Shown: positions 36,781 through 45,474 of the stretch, piece after piece
Layout of the letters: every line of letters starts with the position of its first letter
Position numbering within the stretch: position 1 is the stretch's first letter
Assembly (NCBI RefSeq): GCF_000478605.2
Contig: NZ_ASHX02000001.1
Coordinates: 3,978,501-4,042,500 of the forward strand
From: Streptomyces thermolilacinus SPC6
GTDB lineage: Bacteria > Actinomycetota > Actinomycetes > Streptomycetales > Streptomycetaceae
Direction of reading: 5' to 3'
Length of the DNA stretch: 64,000 bases
Position numbers and translations under genes: made by a program
Notes under the pieces: model-generated
What the model was told of the DNA's origin: nothing
Database searches by the model: none
What the model saw: the letters and a program-made list of their open reading frames with translations, nothing else

Positions 36781-37554
36781 TCAGCCCTCGTCGGCCCGGT
36801 GCGTGACGCGCTCGCTCTCGATCCGCGCGGCCAGCGCCTCCGGCGCCAGTTCCTGCGGGTGGCGGCACAGGACGACGGACCCGCCCGCGGCCAGCGGCGC
36901 GTACAGCCCGGCCGACACGCCGTCCCAGGAGTCCCAGGCCAGCCCGGACAGCAGCCGCGACCCGGGCCCGAGGCCGCGCCGCGCCGCGTCCGCGCGGGCC
37001 CGCCCGACCAGCCCGGCGCCCGTCAGTTCCGTACGGCCGCCATCCGTCTCCCGTACGGCGAGGGCGACGGCGCCCGGATCGACGGGGACGTACGGGGCGA
37101 ACCGGTCGCCCTGGCTCGGCACCTCGACCGCGTAGTCGTCGTATCCGGCGGGCGGTGCGGGGAAGCGGCGGCCCAGCGGGGCGAGCGACAGCGCGAGGCG
37201 CCCGCCCGTGCAGGCCAGGCCGTCGTCCAGCCGGTCGGGCCCGGCCACCACGTGGTCCGCGGCGGCGGGGTCGCCGTCGAGGTCGGCCACCACGCCCACG
37301 GAGGCGCAGGCGACCAGCCACACGGCGGTCTGCCAGTGCGCGGGCAGCAGCAGCGCCACCCGCTCGCCGGGCTCGGCGGAGAGCCCGTCCTGGAGCAGGT
37401 TCGCCGTCTTGGCCACCCAGTTGGCGAAGGTGGCCACGGAGAGTTCGACGCGCTCACCGGTGGCGTCGTCGTAGTACGTGACCAAGGGGCGCGCGGGGTC
37501 CGCGGCGAGCGCGGATCGCAGCAGGTCGGCAGGGGTGCGGTCGCTGGCGTTCAC
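36781..37554 (-). CDS. TIGR03089-type protein (shortened AMP-binding/acyl-CoA synthetase-like fold)
   Basis: 257 residues, about half a normal AMP-forming ligase. The start resembles ANL enzymes (PADLLRSALAADPARPLVTYYDDATGERVELSVATFANWVAKTANLL, then ERVALLLPAHWQTAVWLVACASVGVV). The P-loop-like STSGTTG core and the C-terminal lysine domain are absent. This matches the actinobacterial TIGR03089 family as I remember it, whose role is unknown. It starts with a GTG that has TACGCT seven bases upstream and no ribosome-binding site, so it is probably leaderless. A ligase activity is doubtful because the adenylation residues are missing. Confidence 0.82.
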   Translation of the reverse strand: MNASDRTPADLLRSALAADPARPLVTYYDDATGERVELSVATFANWVAKTANLLQDGLSAEPGERVALLLPAHWQTAVWLVACASVGVVADLDGDPAAADHVVAGPDRLDDGLACTGGRLALSLAPLGRRFPAPPAGYDDYAVEVPSQGDRFAPYVPVDPGAVALAVRETDGGRTELTGAGLVGRARADAARRGLGPGSRLLSGLAWDSWDGVSAGLYAPLAAGGSVVLCRHPQELAPEALAARIESERVTHRADEG

Positions 37555-37682
37555 GCGGGAAAGCGTACGCGTGCGGGGCGGGCGCGGCGGGGCCGAGCGG
37601 GTGACGCGGTACTCCGGACGGGGCGACGGGGCGTCAGGAAAGCCGAGAAGCGCAACTGCGGGGAATTGTCCAGTATCTGGCT

Positions 37683-39530
37683 ATGCGTTCCATTCGAGTT
37701 CCCTTGATCGGCGTAGCGGTCGCGGTCGCCACCGCGTCCGGCTCCGCCCTCGCGCTGCCCCTGCCCCTGTCCGCGTCGGCCGTCGCCGCGCCCGCGACGG
37801 GCTCCGACGCGCCGGACCCCGGTGCGTCGGGTGACGTGCCGGACCCCGGCTCCACCCGCTCCCTGCCACTCGTGCCGCTCGCCGGCCACGAGCGCAGCGC
37901 GGCTCCCGGCACCCGCGCCGTCCAGGGCCTGCCGCGCCGGGACGTCGAACCGTTCTCGCTGGTCGGCGTCGTCTGGGAGGAACCCGACGCCGAACTGCAC
38001 GGCACGGTCCAGGTGCGTACGCGCTCCGCCGCGACCGGTGCCTGGTCGGCCTGGCAGGACCTGGACGCCCATCAGCACGACCACGCCGCCGACCCCGGTA
38101 CGGCCGAGGCCCGTTCGCAGGCGGTGCGCGGCGGGACCGCGCCGCTGTGGGTGGGCGACTCGGACGGCGTCGAGGTGCGCGTACGGCCCGAGGCGCCGGA
38201 CGAGCGCGGTGCCGCCCCGGCCCTGCCGCGCGGGCTGCGGGTCGAGCTGGTCGACCCGGGCGAGGCGCCGGACGCGGCCCCCGGCGCGAAGGCGGAGGCG
38301 GGTGGGCCGTCTGGCGCGGGGCTCCGTACGTCCTCTCGTACGCTGCCCGGTACGGCCTCCGGGGTGGCGCTCGGCACGGCGCCCGGCGTCGCGCGGGACG
38401 ACGGCGGTACGGGCGCCGGGCGCCTGGACGCGGCGCCCGAGGACGACGCCCCGCACGACGACGCGGAGGTGGACGGACCCGCCGACGACGGCACGGACAC
38501 CCCCGCTGATCCGACGGCGGCCGACCCGACGGCCGACACCCCCACCGGCCCGGCCACCGATGACACGGACCCGGCCACGGACCCGGACTCCGCCACGGAC
38601 CCGGCCACCGACGGCGCCGACCCCGCGTCCGAGACCGACGCCGACCCCGCGTCAGGCACCGGGACCGACACCGACGAAAGCCCCGCCGAGCCCGCGGGCA
38701 CCGGCCAGGGCGCCCCCGCCGTCGCGCTCACCGCCGAGGAGTCCGCCGCGTCTGCCGTCAACGCCGACCTGGCATCCATCGGCGCCACCGAGATCCCGGC
38801 CCTCACCAAGGCCCAGACCGAAGAGGCGCTCGCCGACGCGCTCGCCGACGCGGACTCCGGCTCCGGTACCGACTCCAACGCCGCCACCGGCGCCGACGCG
38901 ACCACCGCCGCCGCCAAGCCGTACATCGGCCCGCGCCCGCGCATCGTGACCCGCAAGGGCTGGGGCGCCGACGAGAAGCTGCGCGAGGCGAACTTCCTGT
39001 ACACCAAGTCCGTCCAGGCGGCCTTCGTCCACCACAGCGCGACCGGCAACAACTACACCTGCGCCCAGGCGCCGTCCGTCCTGCGCGGCATCTACCGCTA
39101 CCACGTGCAGAGCATGGGCTGGCGCGACCTCGGCTACAACTTCGCCGTGGACAAGTGCGGCACCATCTACGAGGGCCGCGCGGGCGGAGTCGCCAAGCCC
39201 GTCCAGGGCGCCCACACCCTCGGGTTCAACGCCAACACGACCGGCATCGCCGTGATCGGCTCGTTCGCCTCCACCACCCCGCCCGCCAAGGCCGTCACCG
39301 CCGTGGCCAAACTGACGGCGTGGAAGCTGGGCCTCCACGGCAAGAACCCGCGCGGCAAGAGCACCCTGACGTCCGGCGGCGGAAACCTGTACAAGAAGGG
39401 CACGAAGGTCCAGCTCAACACCATTTCGGGCCACCGCGACGGGTACTCCACCGCCTGCCCCGGCACCAAGCTGTACGGCAAGCTCGGAACCATCCGGGCG
39501 GCCGCGGCCGACTACCAGGGGAGGCCCTGA
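37683..39530 (+). CDS. Secreted peptidoglycan recognition/N-acetylmuramoyl-L-alanine amidase-type protein
   Basis: 615 residues. Signal peptide at 1-~38. A beta-rich N-terminal domain (~60-195, with PFSLVGVVWEEPDAELHG and WSAWQDLD) is followed by a long Asp/Thr/Pro/Ala-rich linker (~225-345). The C-terminal PGRP/amidase-2 domain (~415-610) has RKGWGADE, zinc His in AFVHHSATGNNYTC, YNFAVDKCGTIYEGRAGG, GAHTLGFNANTTGIAVIG, and His plus Cys in GHRDGYSTACPG. The zinc set looks complete, so it may cleave the amide between muramic acid and L-Ala in the cell wall. Expected to be extracellular; it fits the wall-related theme of the region. Confidence 0.92.
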   Translation: MRSIRVPLIGVAVAVATASGSALALPLPLSASAVAAPATGSDAPDPGASGDVPDPGSTRSLPLVPLAGHERSAAPGTRAVQGLPRRDVEPFSLVGVVWEEPDAELHGTVQVRTRSAATGAWSAWQDLDAHQHDHAADPGTAEARSQAVRGGTAPLWVGDSDGVEVRVRPEAPDERGAAPALPRGLRVELVDPGEAPDAAPGAKAEAGGPSGAGLRTSSRTLPGTASGVALGTAPGVARDDGGTGAGRLDAAPEDDAPHDDAEVDGPADDGTDTPADPTAADPTADTPTGPATDDTDPATDPDSATDPATDGADPASETDADPASGTGTDTDESPAEPAGTGQGAPAVALTAEESAASAVNADLASIGATEIPALTKAQTEEALADALADADSGSGTDSNAATGADATTAAAKPYIGPRPRIVTRKGWGADEKLREANFLYTKSVQAAFVHHSATGNNYTCAQAPSVLRGIYRYHVQSMGWRDLGYNFAVDKCGTIYEGRAGGVAKPVQGAHTLGFNANTTGIAVIGSFASTTPPAKAVTAVAKLTAWKLGLHGKNPRGKSTLTSGGGNLYKKGTKVQLNTISGHRDGYSTACPGTKLYGKLGTIRAAAADYQGRP

Positions 39531-39683
39531 CCGAAGCGCCATGTCGAACCGTCTGTCCAGGTCTGCCTAGGATCTGCCTACACTGCCTGGTCGTGCCGAT
39601 CATATGAGCGGTCTCCGGCCGTGCTCATGACGCCGGATCGGCCACCACCCGACGACCGGCCCAGCAGGAAGCAGAGACGACAG

Positions 39684-40766
39684 GTGACAGAAGCGATCCT
39701 CCTGGTCGGCGGCAAGGGAACCAGGCTGCGACCGATGACGGTGAACACCCCGAAGCCGATGGTCCCCGCGGCGGGCGTGCCGTTCCTCACGCACCAGCTC
39801 GCCCGGGCCCGCGCGGCGGGCGTCGAGCACATCGTGCTGGCGACCTCGTACCTGGCAGAGGTGTTCGAGCCGTACTTCGGCGACGGATCGTCACTGGGGC
39901 TCCACCTGGAGTACGTCACCGAGGTGGAGCCGCTCGGCACCGGCGGCGCGATACGCAACGTCGCCTCGCGGCTCACGTCGGGGCCGGACGAGCCGGTCCT
40001 CATCTTCAACGGGGACATCCTGACCGGCCTCGACATCCGCGCCCTGGTCGACACCCACGAGACGTCGGGCGCCGACGTCTCCCTGCACCTGACCCGCGTC
40101 GAGGACCCGCGGGCGTTCGGGCTCGTCCCCACCGACCCCACCGGGCGCGTCACGGCCTTCCTGGAGAAGCCGCAGACCCCCGAGGAGATCGTCACCGACC
40201 AGATCAACGCCGGTGCGTACGTCTTCCGCCGGTCCGTCATCGACACGATCCCCGCGGACCGGCCCGTCTCCGTCGAGCGCGAGACCTTCCCCGGGCTCCT
40301 CGCGGACGGTGCCCACCTCCAGGGCATGGTGGACTCGACGTACTGGCTCGACCTCGGCACCCCGCAGGCGTTCGTGCGCGGCTCCGCCGACCTGGTCCTG
40401 GGCCGCGCCCCGTCCCCGGCCGTGCCGGGCCGCTGCGGCGACCGCCTCGTCGTCGACGGTGCCTCCGTCGCCCCGGACGCCAAGCTCACCGGCGGTACGG
40501 TCATCGGCGCCGGCGCCACGGTCGGCGAGGGCGCCCGGATCGACGGCAGCGCCGTCATGGCGGGCGCGGTCGTGGAGCCCGGCGCGGTCGTCACCGACTC
40601 GCTCGTCGGCGAGGGAGCCCGGATCGGGGCCCGCACCGTGCTGCACGGCGCGGTGATCGGCGACGGTGCGCACGTGGGCGCGGACAACGAGCTGCGCGAC
40701 GGCGTACGCGTCTGGTGCGGGGCCCGCCTGCCCGACGCGTCGGTGCGCTTCTCCTCCGACCAGTAA
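39684..40766 (+). CDS. Sugar-1-phosphate nucleotidyltransferase (probable GDP-mannose pyrophosphorylase type)
   Basis: 360 residues from a GTG at 39684; a longer start at 39627 adds 19 residues of weak character. The nucleotidyltransferase signature is LLVGGKGTRLRPMTVNTPKPMV, with catalytic LIFNGDILTG and substrate-binding EPLGTGGAI and FLEKP. The C-terminal third is a left-handed beta-helix of hexapeptide repeats (VIGAGATVGEGARIDGSAVM). It makes an NDP-sugar from sugar-1-phosphate and NTP. In Streptomyces this locus has been called manC, so GDP-mannose is likely, and manA/manB lie to the right. Glucose- or other hexose-specific activity cannot be excluded by sequence alone. Confidence 0.88.
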   Translation: MTEAILLVGGKGTRLRPMTVNTPKPMVPAAGVPFLTHQLARARAAGVEHIVLATSYLAEVFEPYFGDGSSLGLHLEYVTEVEPLGTGGAIRNVASRLTSGPDEPVLIFNGDILTGLDIRALVDTHETSGADVSLHLTRVEDPRAFGLVPTDPTGRVTAFLEKPQTPEEIVTDQINAGAYVFRRSVIDTIPADRPVSVERETFPGLLADGAHLQGMVDSTYWLDLGTPQAFVRGSADLVLGRAPSPAVPGRCGDRLVVDGASVAPDAKLTGGTVIGAGATVGEGARIDGSAVMAGAVVEPGAVVTDSLVGEGARIGARTVLHGAVIGDGAHVGADNELRDGVRVWCGARLPDASVRFSSDQ

Positions 40767-40898
40767 CGGGTCTCGGCTCCGGCGGTCGGTCGGTCTTCTC
40801 CGGCGCTCCGCTCCGCTCGGCTCCGGGCGGTGGTCCGGCCCGTCCGGGACTACCCTGTTCGGGACCCCCGGACATCCCGTACCACCCCTGGAGCCCCC

Positions 40899-42080
40899 GT
40901 GGCCGGCCGCTACGCCCCCCGCCCCCGGCGCACCCCCGCGCCGGACGGCGCCATGGCCGCACCCGTGCCCGGCGACGGCGGGAACGCACCGGCGCCTGGC
41001 GTCCCCGCGTCCGGTGGGCCTGTGGCAGGCGGCCCGGCGTACGGAGGGCCCGTGCCTGGCGTCCCCGCGTCCGGTGGGCCTGCGTCCGGCGGCCCCGCCC
41101 TGTCCGCGCTGCCCCGGCAGGCGACCGGGCCCGCGGCGCCCCGCCGGGCCGGCGGCGTCCCGGCCCCCGCGTCCCGGCGGCGCACCTGGGTGCCGCCGTG
41201 GCCACTGGACCTCGGGCTCACCCTGAGCCCGCTGCGGCGCGGCCCCGGCGACCCCACGTTCCGGGCCACGCCCGACGGGGCGTTCTGGCGGACGTGCCGC
41301 ACCCCCGAGGGCCCCGGCACGCTGCGGGTCACGGCGCGCGGCGGCGCCGTCGAGGCCGAGGCGTGGGGGAGCGGCGCCGACTGGCTCCTCGACCGGCTCC
41401 CGGTGCTGCTGGGCGAGCGGGACGACCCGGACGCGTTCACGCCCCGCCACCGGTTCCTCGCCATCACCCGGCAGCGCCGCCCCGGCCTTCGCCTGGTGCG
41501 CACCGGACTGGTGCTGGAGTCCCTGATCCCGTCGATCCTGGAGCAGAAGGTCACGACGGACGAGGCGTACCGGGCGTGGCGGCTGCTCGTACGCAAGTAC
41601 GGCGAACCGGCGCCCGGCGCGCCCGCCGAGCTGCGCCTCTCGGTGGTGCCCGAGCCCCGCACCTGGGCGCTCGTCCCTACGTGGGAGTGGCACCGGGCGG
41701 GCGTCGACTCCAAGCGGTCGGCGACCGTGCTGCGCGCCGTGCGGGTCGCGCGCCGACTGGAGGAGGCGGCGGGCATGGCACCCGAGGACGCCCGGCGCAG
41801 ACTGGAGCTGGTCCCCGGCATCGGCCCGTGGACGTCCGCCGAGACGGTGCAGCGCAGCAACGGCGCGCCCGACGAGGTGACGACCGGCGACTACCACCTG
41901 CCCGGCATCGTCGGCCACGCCCTGGCAGGCAACCGGGACGCGGACGACACGCAGATGCTGGAGCTGCTGGAGCCGTACGCCGGCCAGCGCCACCGGGCCG
42001 CGCGCCTGATCCTCCTCAGCGGCCGCACCCCACCCCGCCGAGCCCCCCGCATGACCCCGGGCAACATCGCCGCCCTCTGA
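40899..42080 (+). CDS. AlkA-like DNA-3-methyladenine glycosylase (HhH-GPD superfamily)
   Basis: 393 residues from a GTG with TGGAG five bases before it. The first ~90 residues are a Pro/Gly/Ala-rich low-complexity stretch with a repeated PGVPASGGP-like unit. The enzyme part has an AlkA-like N-terminal subdomain and the hairpin-helix-hairpin signature LELVPGIGPWTSAETVQRS followed by the catalytic Asp in TTGDYHLPGIVGHAL. It removes alkylated purines from DNA in base-excision repair. The disordered N-terminal addition is unusual for the family. It converges on fbiB. Confidence 0.88.
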   Translation: MAGRYAPRPRRTPAPDGAMAAPVPGDGGNAPAPGVPASGGPVAGGPAYGGPVPGVPASGGPASGGPALSALPRQATGPAAPRRAGGVPAPASRRRTWVPPWPLDLGLTLSPLRRGPGDPTFRATPDGAFWRTCRTPEGPGTLRVTARGGAVEAEAWGSGADWLLDRLPVLLGERDDPDAFTPRHRFLAITRQRRPGLRLVRTGLVLESLIPSILEQKVTTDEAYRAWRLLVRKYGEPAPGAPAELRLSVVPEPRTWALVPTWEWHRAGVDSKRSATVLRAVRVARRLEEAAGMAPEDARRRLELVPGIGPWTSAETVQRSNGAPDEVTTGDYHLPGIVGHALAGNRDADDTQMLELLEPYAGQRHRAARLILLSGRTPPRRAPRMTPGNIAAL

Positions 42081-42314
42081 CCCGCCCAGCCGCCCACGGG
42101 CCCGTCAGCGGCACGTACGCCTTCCGGCCGACGCCCACTGCTGCCTGGGTCGGCCCCCGGCATGAACGCCACTTGTCCGACGCCGTGGCGGAGCGGCGGT
42201 CCGAGCAGTACGCGGGCGAAGGCCCCGACGGGGTGACCACCAGGCCCGCCGCGCCCACCACCGGCCCGGCGGCGACCACCCTCGGCCCGCGCCCTGCGAC
42301 CCGACCGGCCCGCC

Positions 42315-43619
42315 TCACCGCACCGTCAGGAAGTCCTCCGGGTCCCGGTCACGGCGGGGCTGCGGGGGTTCGGCGGGGCGGCCGATGGCCACCGCGCCCA
42401 TCGGGTCCCAGTCGGCAGGCAGCTCGAGCGCCTCCCGCACCACGTCGCGGCAGAACATCGTGGACGACACCCACGCAGAGCCGAGCCGCTCCCCCGCCAG
42501 CGCCACCAGGAAGTTCTGCACCCCGGCGCCCGCCGCGACGACGAACATCTCCCGCTCGGCCGTGTCCCTGCGCGCGTCCCCGTAGTGGTGGGCGCCCTCG
42601 GTGACGAGGCACGGCACCACCAGATACGGGGCGTTCCGCAGGACGTCGCCGCGGCGGACGCGCCGGGCGATGGCCTCCTCGCTGCGCCCGTCCCGCCGCA
42701 GGTCCGCGATCCACGCCTCACGCATGGCGTCCAGCAGACGGGTCCGCGACGCTGCGCTCTCCAGCAGCACGAACCGCCAGGGCGTCGTGTGGTGCGGCGC
42801 TGGGGCCGTCACCGCCGCGGCCACCGCGCGCCGTACGGCACCGGGGTCCACCGGGTCGTCGGTGAACGCCCGCACGGTGCGGCGCTGCGTGACCGCCTCC
42901 CGTATCGCCTCCGACGTGCCGAGCCGGAACATGTCGCCGTCCGCGCCGCGCACCAGCGCCCGCGCACCCGGATCGTCCTCCCCGCCCCCGGTCGCCAGGT
43001 GCGGCAGACCGCGTACGACGGCGACGGGCCGCCCGGCCGCCTTGCCCTTCACCAGGTCCCCGGCGGCGGCCAGCTCGTCGGCGCTGGCCACGACCGTCGC
43101 GACGAGCGGGTTTCCGTACGTGTCGGTGCCGCCCCGCAGGTCGTCCAGGACGCGCACCCCGGCCGCGCCGATCGCGACGTCGGTGAGGCCGCTCCGCCAC
43201 GGCCGCCCGAACGTGTCGGTCACGATGACGCCGACGTCCACACCGAGCAGGTCGCGCAGCCCGGCCCGGATGGAGCGGGCGGACGCGTCCGGGTCCTCGG
43301 GCAGGAGCAGCACCGTCCCGGCGGGCGTGTTCGACGCGTCGACCCCTGCGGCGGCCATCACCAGCCCGTTGCGGTTCTCCACGATCCGCAGGGTCCCGCG
43401 ACGGGCGACGACACGGACGGTCTCCGCGTCGATGGCCGCCTCCCGGTCGTCGGCGGCGACGATCCGCCCCTCCGCCTTGGACACGACCTTGGACGTGACG
43501 AGGACCACGTCGCCGTCCGCGAGGTCCGGTTCGGCGGTGGCGATCAGCACGGCCAGGTCGTCGCCCTTCGCGACCTCCGGCATCCCGGACGGCGCCCACA
43601 CCTGGTACCCGACCGTCAT
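42315..43619 (-). CDS. fbiB: F420-0:gamma-glutamyl ligase fused to nitroreductase-like domain
   Basis: 434 residues, the two-domain actinobacterial FbiB. Residues 1-~245 form the CofE ligase: VLVTSKVVSKAEGRIV, VTDTFGRPWRSGLTDVAIGAAGV. Residues ~250-434 form an FMN-binding nitroreductase fold: RRTVRAFTDDPVD, APAPHHTTPWRFVLLES, LPADWDPMGAVAIG. The first adds glutamates to F420-0, and the second reduces dehydro-F420-0. The ATG overlaps the fbiA stop by four bases (ATGA). It is the last gene of the unit. Confidence 0.94.
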   Translation of the reverse strand: MTVGYQVWAPSGMPEVAKGDDLAVLIATAEPDLADGDVVLVTSKVVSKAEGRIVAADDREAAIDAETVRVVARRGTLRIVENRNGLVMAAAGVDASNTPAGTVLLLPEDPDASARSIRAGLRDLLGVDVGVIVTDTFGRPWRSGLTDVAIGAAGVRVLDDLRGGTDTYGNPLVATVVASADELAAAGDLVKGKAAGRPVAVVRGLPHLATGGGEDDPGARALVRGADGDMFRLGTSEAIREAVTQRRTVRAFTDDPVDPGAVRRAVAAAVTAPAPHHTTPWRFVLLESAASRTRLLDAMREAWIADLRRDGRSEEAIARRVRRGDVLRNAPYLVVPCLVTEGAHHYGDARRDTAEREMFVVAAGAGVQNFLVALAGERLGSAWVSSTMFCRDVVREALELPADWDPMGAVAIGRPAEPPQPRRDRDPEDFLTVR

Positions 43620-44572
43620 CCGCGTACCTCCTCGGCGAGGGCCAGGGCCTCACGCGCCATCGCCGCGGCCGCGTCCACGTCGGTCATCATCAGCGGCACG
43701 GCCCGGCAGCGGATGCCGGCGGCCTCCACCTCCGCCACCGCGTCCGCGTCGACCGTGTCCACGAGCCATCCGTCGAGCAGCCCCGAGCCGTAGTGCCGGG
43801 CGACCGCGGCGGCCGTCGCCTCCACGCCGACCGCGGCGAGGACCTTGTCGGCCATGCCGCGCACCGGCGCGTTCCCGACGATCGGAGACAGGCCCACCAC
43901 GGGCACACCGGCCTCCGCGATGGCCTCCCGGATGCCCGGCACGGCGAGGATGGTGCCGATGCTCACCACCGGGTTGGACGGCGGGAACAGCACCACGTCC
44001 GCCTCGGCGATGGCCTCCAGCACCCCGGGCGCGGGCTTCGCCTGCTCGGCGCCGACCGGCACCACCGCGTGCGCGTCCACGGAGGCGCGCAGCCTCACCC
44101 AGTACTCCTGGAAGTGCACGGCCCGCCGCTCGCCGTCGATCTCGACCGCGACATGGGTCTCCACCCGGTCGTCGGACATCGGCAGCAGCCGCACCCCCGG
44201 CCGCCACCGGTCGCACAGCGCCTCCGTGACCGCGCTGAGCGGGTACCCGGCGGCGATCATCTGCGTGCGGACGATGTGCGTGGCGAAGTCCCGGTCGCCG
44301 AGGCCGAACCACTCCGGGCCCACCCCGTACGCCGCGAGTTCGCTCTTGACCGTGAAGGTCTCGTCGGCCCGGCCCCAGCCCTGCTCCTCGTTGATGCCAC
44401 CGCCGAGGGTGTACATCACCGTGTCCAGGTCGGGGCAGACCTTCAGCCCGAAGAGATGGATGTCGTCACCTGTGTTGCCGATGACCGTGATGTCCGCGTC
44501 GGGCGCGGCCCGCTTGAGGCCGCGCAGGAAACGGGCACCACCGATGCCACCGGCCAGAACCACCATGCGCAT
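43616..44572 (-). CDS. fbiA: 2-phospho-L-lactate (or phosphoenolpyruvate) transferase of coenzyme F420 synthesis
   Basis: 318 residues. CofD/FbiA motifs are VVLAGGIGGARFLRGLK, TVIGNTGDDIHLFGLKVCPDLDTVMYTLGG, and LLPMSDDRVETHV. It joins the guanylylated three-carbon acid to the deazaflavin Fo, giving (dehydro-)F420-0. It starts 12 bases after the stop of cysteine dioxygenase and has no visible ribosome-binding site. A CAGACT six bases before the ATG could be a leaderless -10. So it may be both read through from the cysteine dioxygenase promoter and started separately. A second in-frame ATG lies two codons in. Confidence 0.94.
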   Translation of the reverse strand: MRMVVLAGGIGGARFLRGLKRAAPDADITVIGNTGDDIHLFGLKVCPDLDTVMYTLGGGINEEQGWGRADETFTVKSELAAYGVGPEWFGLGDRDFATHIVRTQMIAAGYPLSAVTEALCDRWRPGVRLLPMSDDRVETHVAVEIDGERRAVHFQEYWVRLRASVDAHAVVPVGAEQAKPAPGVLEAIAEADVVLFPPSNPVVSIGTILAVPGIREAIAEAGVPVVGLSPIVGNAPVRGMADKVLAAVGVEATAAAVARHYGSGLLDGWLVDTVDADAVAEVEAAGIRCRAVPLMMTDVDAAAAMAREALALAEEVRG

Positions 44573-44584
44573 GCGGGCAGTCTG

Positions 44585-45124
44585 TCAGGCGGGGACGACA
44601 CTCCGGGCGCTCGGGGCGAATCTGTGGACAACTCCGGCCCGGCCGTGCATCGGCATGTCGGTGAGGCCCGGGAAGTAGAGGTGCAGGCTGACGGCGGGTT
44701 CCAGGGAGTCGTTGACGAGTTCGTGGACCCGGCCGGGCGTGACGACCCGTCCGGACACGGTGCCCGACGCGTCCCGCGCGCCCCCGGTGAGTGTCCGCGC
44801 GCCCTCTTCCGTACGTTCCGTCAGCTCGCCCTCCAGCACCGTGTAGTAGCCGGTCGAGCCACCGTGGTCGTGTGCCCCCGTGCCCTGGCCCGGCAGCCAC
44901 GACAGCAGCCACACCTCGTAGCCGGGCCCGGTGCGCAGCCGGTGGTACCAGCGGGTCGTGGCGTCGTACGCGACGAGTGGCGCCCACTGGGAGCGGTCGG
45001 CGGCGATGGACCGGGCGAGCCCGGCGAACTCCGCGACGGTCGTCGGGTGTTCCTTGGCGGGCTGGAGGAGGTGCTGGACGGCGAGGATGTCGCCGGCGAT
45101 CTGGAGGTCGCTGTCGCTGTTCAT
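44585..45124 (-). CDS. Cysteine dioxygenase family protein
   Basis: 179 residues. The cupin iron site is visible: H85 and H87 in GTGAHDHGGSTGYYTVLEGE and H134 in PGRVHELVN. This three-histidine set is that of type I cysteine dioxygenase, which oxidises cysteine to cysteine sulfinate. AGGACACCAGCACCCC precedes the ATG. A 29-residue leader ORF ending in clustered cysteines lies 254 bases upstream on the same strand, which suggests its expression responds to cysteine supply. The fbiA gene begins 12 bases downstream. Related thiol dioxygenases (for example 3-mercaptopropionate) share the fold, so the substrate is probable rather than certain. Confidence 0.88.
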   Translation of the reverse strand: MNSDSDLQIAGDILAVQHLLQPAKEHPTTVAEFAGLARSIAADRSQWAPLVAYDATTRWYHRLRTGPGYEVWLLSWLPGQGTGAHDHGGSTGYYTVLEGELTERTEEGARTLTGGARDASGTVSGRVVTPGRVHELVNDSLEPAVSLHLYFPGLTDMPMHGRAGVVHRFAPSARSVVPA

Positions 45125-45378
45125 GGGGTGCTGGTGTCCTCGGCGGAGCTGTTCGGCGGAAGGCGCAGCGGGGTGCTGCGGGCTGGTCCGGGCAGGTGCC
45201 GCGGGCGGGCGCTGCGAGCGGGCGGCGGATGCGGTCCGGAACAGCGGGCCCGCTCAGCGGATGCGGCGGGGTGCGGCGGGTGCGGGGTCCGTGCGGCGGG
45301 CGGTGCTCGTGGGACCGGGCACGCGTCGCGGGTGCGGCGGGGGACTCGCCTGCGGGGAGGGGCTGGAGCGCTGGAGCG
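45125..45378 (-). promoter_or_regulatory. Untranslated region between Cys leader ORF and cysteine dioxygenase
   Basis: 254 bases, very C-rich on the transcribed strand and G-rich on the other. It contains a perfect 12-bp palindrome AGCGGGCCCGCT (45242-45253) and small stems, but no clear terminator with a T-tract. It is the place where an attenuator structure would be expected if the leader controls the gene. Confidence 0.35.
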
Positions 45379-45468
45379 TCAACAGCACGAACAGCAACAG
45401 CGCGCGTGGACAGCGCGGCGGAACCCACGGGCAACGTGGGTCGCGTAGGGCGCTGTGGTCGCTGGCAT
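45379..45468 (-). CDS. Short leader ORF ending in a cysteine run (candidate cysteine attenuation peptide)
   Basis: ATG at 45468, TGA at 45379-45381, 29 residues. It starts MPATTAPYATHVARGF and its last seven residues are RCCCSCC, five cysteines coded TGT TGC TGT, TGC TGT, directly before the stop. Such a terminal cluster of one amino acid is the hallmark of translation-attenuation leaders, and polycysteine upstream ORFs with this role are known in mycobacteria. It lies upstream of cysteine dioxygenase, the gene that removes excess cysteine. No ribosome-binding site of normal spacing precedes it, but a leaderless-type promoter does. That it is translated and regulatory is inferred. Confidence 0.6.
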   Translation of the reverse strand: MPATTAPYATHVARGFRRAVHARCCCSCC

Positions 45469-45474
45469 GCCCCC

